Part shown: positions 21,706 through 31,711 of the stretch, one piece after another
Position numbering within the stretch: position 1 is the stretch's first letter
Layout: every line of letters begins with the position of its first letter
Origin: Aotearoamyces nothofagi
Lineage: Eukaryota; Ascomycota; Leotiomycetes; Leotiales; Tympanidaceae
Reading direction: 5' to 3'
Assembly (NCBI GenBank): GCA_015345905.1
Contig: JADDTR010000017.1
Coordinates: forward strand, 124,001 to 188,000
DNA length: 64,000 bases
The notes under the pieces: model-generated
Databases searched by the model: none
Seen by the model: the letters and a program-made list of their open reading frames with translations, nothing else
What the model was told of the DNA's origin: nothing
Translations under genes and position numbers: made by a program

Positions 21706-24060
21706 ATGGCGGACCGTCCAAAACGGAATGTGAGCGCCGGGAAGGGAGCTGCGAAGGCAAAGAAAGCTGCTGCCGGGGCAAAGAAGGGTGTAGAAGACGA
21801 GAGAGAGGACTCACTGCAGGCTGTGGTACGAGGTAGTGCTTGAGCTTGGGATGCAAAGTGCTGATTTGTGCCGCAGGTACTGGCCGACAGTTTTGAGACG
21901 AGATTTCATCCTTTTACGCTGGAGACTCCAAGAGTATGCCTACCCGTCCCGGCTTCTGACCGCCACAGATCTCATTGGATAGCGCATACAATTCAGGGAG
22001 AGACATCTTTGAGCAGGGCTATTGCTAATGCTCTCAAATAGTGCCTTCTGCCACTTGCGAATACGCCCCTCATCGAATACACTCTCGAGTTCCTTGCCAT
22101 GTCTGGTGTCTCCGATATCTTTATTTACTGCGGTGCACATACATCGGAAGTGGAACAATACATTAATAACTCTAAGTGGCATCCGCAAACATCTCCTGCC
22201 TCACCGTTTTCCCATCTCGAGATTTTGAGATCGGCGGCCCGATCAGTTGGCGATGCGTTGCGAGACATTGATAATCGTGGTCTCATCACAGGCGACTTCC
22301 TCCTCGTCCATGGAGATCTGATCTCCAACCTCCCAATTGATGCTGCATTGCAAGCGCACAGGGCGAGAAGGATTGCGGACAAGAACGCCATCATGACCTT
22401 GATCTTACGGGAAGGGGGCCTGGGGCCACACCGAACAAAGCCTCATGGCATCACACCAGTTTTTGTTAACGACCCAACAAAGAATCGATGTCTGCACTAT
22501 GAAGAGATGAACCCTTTGCAGGTTAACAAATACGTCAATATTGACCCAGAACTGATATCAGAGCATACGGAAATAGAGATAAGGACAGACTTGATAGATT
22601 GTGGCATAGATATTTGTACTCCAGATGTTTTGGCTTTGTGGTCCGAATCTTTTGATTACGAGGTTCCCAGAAGGCATTTCTTGCATGGAGTCCTGAAAGA
22701 CTACGAACTTAATGGGAAGACGATACATACAGAAATTATTACAGAACACTACGCAGCGCGAGCCAGCACACTTCAAGCCTATGAGTCTATAAGCAAAGAT
22801 GTTCTAGGGCGATGGACATATCCTATGGTACCCGACAGCAATCTTGTGTCTGGCCAAAGCTATAAATTAGCTCGCGGCGGCGTCTGCAAAGAAGACGGCG
22901 TAATCCTCGCCCGCAGCTGCAAAGTTGGGAAGAAGACTGTCCTTGGGAAGGATACAAGCATTGGGGATGGTAGCGTGATCAGCAATAGCATTATTGGACG
23001 CCGATGCCAGATTGGGAAGAATGTCACCATTGAAAATGCTTTCATTTGGGACGATGTTGTAGTTGGTGATGGAGCTCAAGTTAGCCGTGCCATAGTAGCA
23101 AGTGAAGCTGTTATTGGGAGAAACTGCCGCATCGAGCCAGGCGCACTTCTTTCATTTGGAATCAGAATAGCGGATGGCATAACAGTGAAAACAGGTACGC
23201 GTATCACACGCGCAAAACGGAGGCATTCTGACGTCGATGACGAACCTCTTACTCGAGTACCCCCTGATACTACAATTGTTGGGAGCAGTGGTGACGGATA
23301 CGTCTTTCAAGATAACTCAGATGACTCAGATGACGATGAGATTGCTCTCCAATCTAGCCTCATCTACAGCACCTCACATCTGAACCTCTCCTCGGAATCG
23401 ATTTCTACACTCTCCTCCTCAATCTCTGGCGATGGGCTCTCTGGCCCACGCTCACGACTTTCGTCGTTCGCAGGATCGATATCCGACGATGATGACGGGA
23501 CCGCCGGGCGTTCTAGCTCTAGCGAGAACTTCCATAAGGATGCTGTCGCGGACGTTTTCAAAACGCTGTCCGAGGCTGGCGATTTCCATAACACTAGAGT
23601 CGAGTTCACGAGTTTGCGGCTGAGTAACAACGCTACAGATCACCAAATGCACCGAGCCATTGCTGTTGGGTTTACCAAGCGCATTGCACAGCTTTTGGAC
23701 GCCGGCGTAGAGCCCGCAAAAGCTGTCTCTCAAACCCTAGGAATGGAAGGTGCTGAGGCCTTCCTGTCAGATGTTGCAATTGGGAGGGCGAAAAGTGTGG
23801 ATGACCAAGTAGACTTCTTGTTGAGCTTGCAGAAGGACTTATGCCACAGAGAGAAGGGAGAGCTGGTGCTGTTTGCATTGGCAAAGGATCTGTACGAGCG
23901 AGAAGTCATTGAGGAAGAGGGCTTTGATGCTTGGTGGGAGGATCCGAAGAGCGTGGATGGGGAGGAGATGGCCAAGGTTAGGGGGAGAACGGAGGTTTTT
24001 ATGACGTGGTTGAGGGAAGCGGATGAGGAAGGTAGCGAAGAGGAAGAAGATAGCGATTAA
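21706..24060 (+). CDS. GCD6: Translation initiation factor eIF2B subunit epsilon
   Basis: Three exons (21706-21825, 21877-21933, 22042-24060) give 731 residues. GCD6 is the catalytic subunit of the guanine-nucleotide exchange factor for eIF2. A lysine-rich N-terminus leads into the nucleotidyltransferase-like domain: QAVVLADSFETRFHPFT, CLLPLANTPLIEYTLEFL, then FLLVHGDLISN. The first two segments are read across the introns. Left-handed beta-helix hexapeptide repeats follow (about residues 310-420; GVCKEDGVILARSCKVG, IGRRCQIGKNVTIENAF). After an acidic, Ser-rich linker comes the C-terminal W2/HEAT domain carrying GEF activity, ending FDAWWEDPKS and an acidic EEDSD-type tail as in the AA-box motifs. 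The length matches yeast Gcd6 (712). Its expression is probably constitutive; nothing unusual is seen upstream. Confidence 0.95.
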
Positions 24061-24622
24061 GTGGAATCTTCCCTCAGCGAAGAGAATTAAATAATTCCAC
24101 CTCCTTCTTGGTCCAACATTTTGTGATCACAGAGCAAATAAGTAGCATGGGCCAAGACATCGAGACAAGAATAGGGGTAGCACTGTAGCGTGTCAATTGC
24201 ATAACGTGAGCTCTTCTACTACCTAATATTCATACCTCATGTACTTGGCGTTGTATACAATATGAGATTCTCAAGATCTATCATGATGAAGAACAGTTGT
24301 GTTTTCAATATATGAGCCTTCAGGTTGTCGAGGCTCGCACGAGTGAATAGTGTTCCGCCTTTCAGCACTTACATTTCATCTAGTATGTAAGAGTGAGAAA
24401 TCGCAACAACCACCTGTGCCACGAACATGGATGCCATCCGTGCGTCCTGCTAGACTTTTATAAAGCCTTCACCAATCAGTTCTTTGATCTACCTATCCTA
24501 CTCTTAAACTCACCAGTCAATATCCGTGACCCCCTAGCGGCCTACGTGTCTGAGATAGCTCACAGCAACGATCAACGGCGGTGACTACATTCCCAGACAA
24601 GGAAAGAGCCACGACAGGCAAT
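24061..24622. other. Intergenic: GCD6 3' region and BTB-gene promoter
   Basis: 562 bp between two plus-strand genes. No additional gene recognised. Confidence 0.5.
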
Positions 24623-25825
24623 ATGGCCACATCTGGAGCTGCAAACCTGGCTCTGTAAGTTGTCTTCCTAGCTCATAGTTTCTGCAACTTACCTTTTGCT
24701 CCCAGGACCATGGGTGATGAGATGGTCATCATCTATGTCGGGCCTGAGCGTAAACGATACCTCATCCACAAGAATCTGCTCATTAAACAGTCCGATTACT
24801 TTGACAAGGCTCTCAACGGGCGCTTCAAGGAAGCTGAAGACCAGACCATACATCTTCCGGAAGAGAGTCCTGATGCCTTCACTCTGCTTGTCGGCTATCT
24901 CTATCAGAGTCATATTCCTGTTGTGGGGTACTCCACTGCTGCATTTGAGGCAAGTGAGATAGACGCTGGCAGCTCGACATCGAAAGGTAGCACCGTCTTG
25001 GAACCTGTGTATCGCTTCTGTTGGGGGTGCCTCAAGCAAACAAGCAGATCTATTTGGACGGTTCATGATCCTACTACGTCCGGTGAGAACGGAAGTACTG
25101 TAGGTCCTCCAAATAGTACCTCTGAGGAATCTAGACAGGTAGCAGTCGCCCCTCCACCGCCCAGTGTATTGAACGAACATTTTGACTGCATTACCGCCCA
25201 GCAGTATTACATCAAATTCTCCCAAGAAGAATTGAGATGGCATTTCGCCTATGCCTCGTCTAGGAGTTTTGTCGACCCCGCCAACCCTGAGTTGGTCATG
25301 ACTTCCTCGTCTTCCACAACAGAAGTGGTTCGTCCAGAGGCCTCCACCCCCTTCCCGCAAGTAAACGGCCGCATCCCGGGAATTCCCACATGCGCCACTC
25401 TCACAGAGATCATCAGACGCGAAGAGCGACACCAGCTTGCTGTCCTCAGCTTATGTGTTCTTGCTGAAACCTTCTGTTGGCCCACCCTGTTCAACCGCGC
25501 CATGACGGCCTACATACAAGGCGAATCATACTTCTTCCATCGAAAGTTGAAGCACTCTCACATCAAGGTTGTATACGACCGCACACATGAAGAATCCCCG
25601 TGTCGTACATACATCGCCGATGCATTTGTCTCCCAACTACAATCACTCGACTCCCATACAGAGTATCTCGACCTAATCAACGAGTATCCCGCCTTCCAAG
25701 AGGACATCTTTAAAAGCGTTGGCAGAAAAAATGCCTTCAATTCGCATTCATGCATGCCTTTGAGCAAATGTGAGTACCATGTCCACAAAAATAGCAAGAA
25801 GCGGCTGCAGGAAAATCGTTTCTAA
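24623..25825 (+). CDS. BTB/POZ domain protein
   Basis: Two exons, 24623-24654 and 24706-25825, give 383 residues. A BTB/POZ fold, a protein-interaction module often linking substrates to cullin-3 ligases, is seen at about residues 12-90. Its features are MVIIYVGPERKRYLIHKNLL, then QSDYFDKALNGRFKEAED, IHLPEESPDAFTLLVGYLY. Many filamentous fungi carry families of such proteins with a conserved BTB part and variable C-terminus. The second half has a helical ITEIIRREERHQLAVLSLCVL-like region (about 230-270) and cysteines without an obvious metal pattern. No BACK or kelch repeats are seen. The short first exon is inferred from a good GTAAGT donor and CAG acceptor; the alternative is a start at the ATG at 24710. 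The partner and role are unknown. Confidence 0.78.
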
Positions 25826-26383
25826 CAGAATAGTAGGATTGAAATCGAATGCATTTGGGGTGCCGATTGATCAGCATATGTAGTTTTCCTTTATCCAGCC
25901 AGGGCCGGCTGCCCCGGGTAATGATCCTGGCAGGAAGCTCTGCAGTGATCTGTCAGAAGACAGTGCTACGCCGAGAGCATTCAGGATGGGACTGTCCTTC
26001 GTTTCTGGGACAGCAGGGAATTATGAGCAAGTGACACAGAACTTTGACAAGAATGAGATTAATGGAGGCTTAGGGCTTTGAAATGTGTGAGATCGAAATT
26101 GTAGGAGATGCAGCGAGACTGCGGTATTGCTGTCTTTCATACTTATGATACTAGATGGTCCTTGTTTCAGGGTGCTTTCCAAATCATTTTGCGGCAATCA
26201 AAGAAAACCTTACTGGGAACTGAAATTTGTCTGGGCAGCTGAACGTGCTTCAAATCTGAACGATGAATACAAAACAGAGAGTAACTGACATCTGTTTTGT
26301 GACTCTGCAACGAGGCTGTTCGCTAAAGGTCGCTAATTACTAACCCCTGTCCAAGCCCGTTGACGCGGAAGTCGCGTCTTCCG

Positions 26384-26389
26384 ACGCGT
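26384..26389. promoter_or_regulatory. MCB-type ACGCGT site, PRI1 promoter (distal)
   Basis: Perfect ACGCGT in GACGCGTC, 130 bp upstream of the PRI1 start codon, flanked by the near-matches GACGCGG and GTCGCGTC within 25 bp. It is a candidate MBF site for G1/S expression, as known for yeast primase genes. Confidence 0.5.
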
Positions 26390-26468
26390 CTCCCGAATCT
26401 AAAGTTCAAGCACCTGGAAATTCACACTTACGAGTGGACTTCTAAAGGACTAAACGGTACAACTATCT

Positions 26469-26474
26469 ACGCGT
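26469..26474. promoter_or_regulatory. MCB-type ACGCGT site, PRI1 promoter (proximal)
   Basis: Second perfect ACGCGT, 45 bp upstream of the PRI1 start codon and 85 bp from the distal one. Paired sites strengthen the case for cell-cycle control. Confidence 0.5.
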
Positions 26475-26518
26475 TCTTGGTGGGTTTTCATCTGTAAATC
26501 TTCAGAGTAATAACCGAA

Positions 26519-28254
26519 ATGCCGCATTCTGTTTCCCCAGAAGCGCAGTCTTCACAACCCGACGAGATAATGAACGAGGACGTCGAAGCGGCCACGAACC
26601 TAGTAGAGAATGACCAAATTCAGGACGCTAAAGATGCTGAGGAGGACAATGATATGACTATGGTAGATGCTGGGGTTCAGGGTGCCGTGGTGGAGGCACC
26701 AGCTGTGAAGGCGGAAATCAAGCTCGAGGATTTGTTTGCGGACATTGAATCAGATGAAGAGTTTCCAAGCTCCAATGTGCAGGACATTAAGATCTCCAGC
26801 TCGCCAGAAGCACCTGCATCACCTATGTAAGATGCTATCTTAATATTGAGTACTGCATATGCTAAGTTGCCTGCAGAAATCTTGGCCCAGCGGCCAGGGC
26901 ATCCGACCCTGAAATTATGCGATCGTTCTACCAGCGTTTATTCCCTTGGAGGTACCTTTTCCAATGGCTGAATCATTCCCCCGTGCCCTCTACAGACTTT
27001 GGACACCGCGAGTTTGCCTTTACATTACAGAATGATGCCTACCTGCGATACCAATCTTTCTCAACCTCGGATCTGTAAGTTGCCCTTGCAATACAAGAAT
27101 TGCCCTTGCTAACCAGTGAAGCCTGCGGAAGGATGTTCTGCGGCTTATGCCATCACGTTTCGAAATCGGTCCTGTTTATACGACAAATCCCCGAGACAGA
27201 AAGACGCTGCGCAAGGCGACATCTTTCAAACCTTTGGCCAAGGAGCTGTGCTTCGATATTGATTTGACAGATTATGACGATATTCGAACATGTTGTGACA
27301 AGGCAAACATATGTATCAAGTGTTGGCAGTTCATTACAATGGCTATCAAGGTAGTGGATGTGGCGTTAAGAGATGACTTTGGCTTCAAGCACATCATGTG
27401 GGTGTATTCTGGACGAAGAGGTGCGCACGCATGGGTTTGTGACAAGAAGGCAAGACAGATGGATGACCAAAAGAGGAGAGCTATTGCTGGGTATCTAGAG
27501 GTAATTAAAGGTGGTGCACAGAGTGGGAAGAGGGTCAATATCAGGAGGCCGCTGCATCCTCATATTGCGTAAGCCTTTCCGTACTAAGACTGGGATTTCA
27601 TTTGCTGACAGTTCCAACAGCCGGAGTCTGGATACCCTCAAATCACACTTCCAATCAGACATCCTTGAAGACCAAGATCCTTGGGCATCAGCCGAAAAGT
27701 CTGAGCGTCTCCTACAGCTTCTTCCAGACAAGACTCTAAACGATTCTCTACGCAAGAAGTGGGATTCTGCACCAGGACGAGCCTCTTCTTCCAAATGGGC
27801 TGATATTGATGCCCTAGCTAAGACTGGTGCAAGCAAATCTCTAGATTCTAAAGCTCTGCTCGAAGCTAAGCAAGATATTGTTCTCGAATATACTTATCCA
27901 AGGTTGGATATTGAAGTCAGTAAGAAGCTGAACCATTTGTTGAAAAGTCCCTTCGTCGTACATCCTGGTACGGGCAGAGTTTGTGTACCCATTGACACAC
28001 GCCACCTCGAATCGTTTGATCCGTTAGAGGTTCCAACAGTAACCGAGTTGTTAGGGGAGATTGACCAATGGCGGGGTCCTGCTGAAGAGGAGGCTGAAGG
28101 GAAGACCACCCCAGACTGGGAGAAGACGAGTCTGAAGCCATATATCGACTATTTTAGATCGTTCGTAGTGGCACTCATGAGGGACGAGAGGGACGTGAAA
28201 GTCAAGCGGGAAAGAGACGAGGTAGCGGTTAAGCCGGAGGCAATGGAATTCTAG
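26519..28254 (+). CDS. PRI1: DNA primase small (catalytic) subunit
   Basis: Four exons (26519-26826, 26877-27074, 27122-27568, 27621-28254) give 528 residues. PRI1 makes the RNA primers of the polymerase alpha-primase complex. An acidic, disordered N-terminal extension of about 105 residues is followed by the catalytic core starting IMRSFYQRLFPWRYLFQWLN. HREFAFTLQNDAYLRYQSF is next, then RFEIGPVYTTNPRDRK, then the metal-binding ELCFDIDLTDYDD with Asp214 and Asp216. A cysteine/His zinc site (CCDKANICIKCW) and the YSGRRGAHAWVCD motif follow. The three introns restore these blocks in frame. The extension makes it longer than yeast Pri1 (409). Two ACGCGT sites lie upstream. It is convergent with the DUF167 gene, with only 57 bp between stop codons. 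Confidence 0.95.
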
Positions 28255-28311
28255 TGTATATCGGACAGGAAGGTGGCGTAAGGCGTAATCAGATGCTTGG
28301 TGGACCGGTCA

Positions 28312-28718
28312 TCATTCGGTGGATTTCTGTAGCAGATCTCTGATTCTAGCAATACAACTGTTCTCATCCCCTTTTGCATCAATTCTTGAGACTGCAAGAG
28401 TTTTATCCCTTGACTTCAGTCCCTTTATGATCTCGACATCAGACTTTGGCACATCCAGGATCTGAACGTTTGTCAGTTATTTTCATTGCACTTCCAACCC
28501 TAGGCTCTCACGTCACTGATTAGAATCCTGACAGCCTTGTTTGATTCCCCATCACGTGGCTGTGCAGACACGCAAACCTCAATAACGTCATCAGTCACTG
28601 AGACAACACCTTCGCGCTGCTTGCTTGCACCGGGCTTGATGTGGCATTGCAGATGGATAGAGCCCAGGACCGACTTTGTAGAGGACGCAACGAAACGGAC
28701 CGCCGGAAATGAAGTCAT
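28312..28718 (-). CDS. DUF167 (UPF0235/YggU-like) protein
   Basis: Two exons, 28718-28512 and 28461-28312, with a 50-bp intron, give 118 residues. This small alpha/beta family is found in bacteria, plants, animals (C15orf40) and fungi; its biochemical function is not established. Signature blocks are present: [31 protein letters not shown], and across the intron [20 protein letters not shown] followed by a short final strand and helix. The usual reading after NKAV is RE..., here RILISD, so the helix is kept with a small change. It is convergent with PRI1 with a very short intergenic gap, so the 3' untranslated regions must overlap or be very short. Confidence 0.88.
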
Positions 28719-29275
28719 TGGGATTCCTGGCGAATGCCTCTACGCAGGGCAGGGCCACAGGAATGTGCCAATACTATAAGAGCCTGCCCTGCAATGCAAT
28801 AATTGGAAGTGCTGCCCAGGAATAAAGATAGATATAACGCTGAGGTGCTGGTAAAATCAATCGTGCTTGGCACCGGGGTAGCAAATCCTCGGTACGGATT
28901 CCCGTCCGGCAGGCTCCTTTGCTTTTAGAGTTTCTCCCCCAACCCACCCCGTCAACCTACCCGACAGAAAAACCTACATACGGTATGAAACACTCTCATT
29001 AACCGACCGCGTTTCACATTGCATTTTTGAGGCTCCTAGGGAATTTTCAGTCCCTAATCTTCAAGCGCTGTGGTTTAGCGCTTGAAGACGCACTATTGGC
29101 TACAATTCATATTTCGCTAAGAAACACTCACAAGGCGCGGATACACGAACTTTTAAACGCGACGGCTAGATATGATTCTCTAATGACGGCTGAAATCACA
29201 GCCTTCCACTGCTGCAACTTTCTACGCATTCCGCCAACATAAACCTGCGGCTTTGAAGCTGCCGAACCCGTGGCA
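28719..29275. other. Intergenic: divergent promoter region (DUF167/HAD-SAK)
   Basis: 557 bp between divergent start codons. It contains a long perfect inverted repeat at 29058-29088 (entered separately). No gene recognised. Confidence 0.5.
29058..29088 (+). repeat. Perfect 12-bp inverted repeat with 7-base loop
   Basis: The arms TCTTCAAGCGCT (29058-29069) and AGCGCTTGAAGA (29077-29088) are exact reverse complements around GTGGTTT. The repeat lies 188 bp upstream of the HAD-SAK start, so it may be in the promoter or 5' leader. Whether it is transcribed cannot be told from sequence. Confidence 0.8.
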
Positions 29276-31204
29276 ATGTCCGGAGGGTTCTCACATAACG
29301 GCAAAAAAGGATCTACTAATAGCCAGCTACACCATACGGTTACTGCGCTCAACAGATGGTCCGTCGCAGACAAGCAGCTGCCATGTAAGCTCCCCGTGCA
29401 TGGGCATACAGACCCAATAATCTAACTTGGGCCCCTAGCTGTCGAGAAGATCAAGTCAATTCATGTCTATGACTTTGACAATACCCGTGAGCTGCCCCAC
29501 CACTACCAAACCTCATGGATAACCTCTAACTCATTTGCAGTCTTCAACAGTCCTCTTCCGAACCCGAAACTATGGAACGGTCCCACTATAGGCTTCCTGC
29601 AGACCCAGGATACTTTTGCAACTGGCGGCTGGTGGCACGATGCAAGGATCCTTTCTGCCACTGGCGAAGGCATCGAGAAGGAAGAGCCGCGCGGATGGGA
29701 AGGCTGGTGGAACGAACAGATTGTTCAGCTCATCATGCTGAGTATGGAACAGAAAGATGCACTGACGGTACTTTTGACTGGGCGATCAGAAGGAGGCTTC
29801 GCGGAGTTGATCAAGAAGATGGTAGCAAGCAGGGGAATGGAGTTCGATATGGTGGTGCTGAAACCGAAGGCAGGGCCTAACAACCAACGCTTTTCGAGTA
29901 CGATGGTTTTCAAACAGGCCTTTCTCGAGGCATTGGTGGAGACGTATAAGCACGCGGACGAGATACGAATCTACGAGGATCGAGTCAAGCATGTGAAGGG
30001 CTTCAGAGACTACTTCACAGATTACAACAGACGCCAGAATGGAATTGGAGGACCGCCAACTCGTGGACCAATAACTGCCGAAGTTGTCCAAGTTGCTGAT
30101 TCCGCCACTCTTCTTGATCCAGTTGCTGAGGCAGCAGAAGTGCAACGTCTCATCAATGAGCACAACCTGGCTATTAGCAAAGGCAAAAACGGCAACCGCT
30201 TGATGATCAAGAAAACAGTCTTCTATACCGGTTATCTTATCACCAATGACGACACACAAAAGCTCCTTACTCTTGCCCAGCTTCCACCGAATATGCCGGA
30301 CACTGAGATGAAATTCCTCGCGAACAATGTTCTCATTACTCCTCGTCCTTGTCCCAATAGCATCCTCGAGAAGGTTGGTGGCATGGGTAACAAGTTACTA
30401 TGGGAAGTAACCGGTACCGCTGTCTTCGAGAACAAAATCTGGGCAGCCTCAGTTCGTCCCGTGCCACAGAGCGCGAAATTTTACACCGAGAACCCCGTCC
30501 CTATTGTGGTGCTTGCGCTGCGCAAGGGTGCGCGGCCTATAGATGCTGGCAAGATCCAAAACTGGCAGCCAGTACCGGCAGATAAGGCCTATATCTTCGA
30601 GACTACTGTGGGTGAGAAAGTACTATTGAGGGTTGAAGATGAGGATCCGAGAGAGAACGAATATGAAAGCTTATTTCCAAACAAGTCATTTAGGAAAAAG
30701 CACAATCTGGAGGATGAATCTGGCAAGCCTAATGGAAGAAGCGGACATCCGCAGAGCTATAATGGCAGAGGCAGAAGTGATCGGGGTGGATATCGTGGAA
30801 ACAACAACTCGAATCGTGGTGGCAATCGTGGAAACAACAGAGGAGGCAATGGTGGAGGCGGTTCTGGTCGAGGAAGGAATAGAGGTGGAGGGGGGGGTGG
30901 CCACAACTACCGATCACTGGACGATGTCCCTACCCAGCAAGGATTCACGCAGGGTCAACAGGGTTACGGCACTCAGATATCTTATGAAGACTTCCCGCCA
31001 CTACAGAAAAATCACTCACAGCAAGCATCACAGAAGCAACCGCAGGCGTCGTATCAGCAATCTCAGCAGCAGCACCAACCACCGGCTCAGCAATACCAGC
31101 AGTATCAACAGTATCCGCCATACCAACATCAGCCACCGTCACAAGGCCAAGGCCAAGGTCAAGGTCAAGGTCAAAATGGCAATTCAATGTTACAATACTA
31201 TTAA
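29276..31204 (+). CDS. HAD-superfamily 'Swiss Army Knife RNA repair-like' protein with RGG/Q-rich tail
   Basis: Three exons (29276-29384, 29439-29486, 29541-31204) give 606 residues. The N-terminal part matches the HAD_SAK_1 family, predicted by comparative genomics to be an RNA-repair phosphatase but with little direct work. Motif I is HVYDFDNTLFNSP, with Asp48 and Asp50 read across intron 2. VLLTGRSEGGF supplies motif II, and ADEIRIYEDRVKHVKGFRDY carries the late acidic motif. A second conserved region (about 205-400; KKTVFYTGYLI, HITLG-free) follows. The C-terminus has RGG/RGN repeats (about 455-505), then a Gln/Pro-rich tail ending in GQ repeats, typical of RNA-binding proteins. The start is the first ATG of the exon. 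It lies convergent to the tRNA methyltransferase TRM10. Confidence 0.85.
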
Positions 31205-31711
31205 GGGATTGTATGTGTAGGTACAGGCTTTGTGGAACCATTGGTTCGTTATGTATGGCGTTTTCGGTGTTGTGTGGAGCAAATGTGCTCTTGTGCTGCA
31301 TCTTAGCAATTACTCTGGCTGTCTAGGTACAGGCATGACTACAGAAGGTCTATGGCGTATAAAGGCCCCCACTATCTCGGGGCTTGATGAGCCCGAAAGA
31401 AAGACGAAATGAAAAAGTATTCCCAACTATATAATATTCCCAACCACACAATGTGTTACTCGAAATTATCAAAAGGCTTCTGGCTAGCTTTCAATACCAG
31501 CCATGTCCTTTGGTCGCCTCATTTCATGTACGACTTTAATATTGTTGTGGAAGGTTATACGCAAAAGAAATTAACGTATTCGTAACCTTTCTGCATTTTG
31601 AAGTTCCCGTCTATCATAGCCTGAATACTCTAATATAGGAATATAAGTGACTGTAGATACGAAAACTTTGCATTTACTGCTATAGTGATTTTATATATTT
31701 CTAGTCTTTCC
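31205..31711. other. Convergent 3' intergenic region (HAD-SAK/TRM10)
   Basis: 507 bp between two stop codons, AT-rich in its right half; no gene recognised. Confidence 0.5.

Larger units (their letters stand above)
25826..26518. other. Intergenic: BTB-gene 3' region and PRI1 promoter
   Basis: 693 bp between two plus-strand genes. The last 180 bp are rich in CpG and hold two ACGCGT sites, entered separately. Nothing else recognised. Confidence 0.5.
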
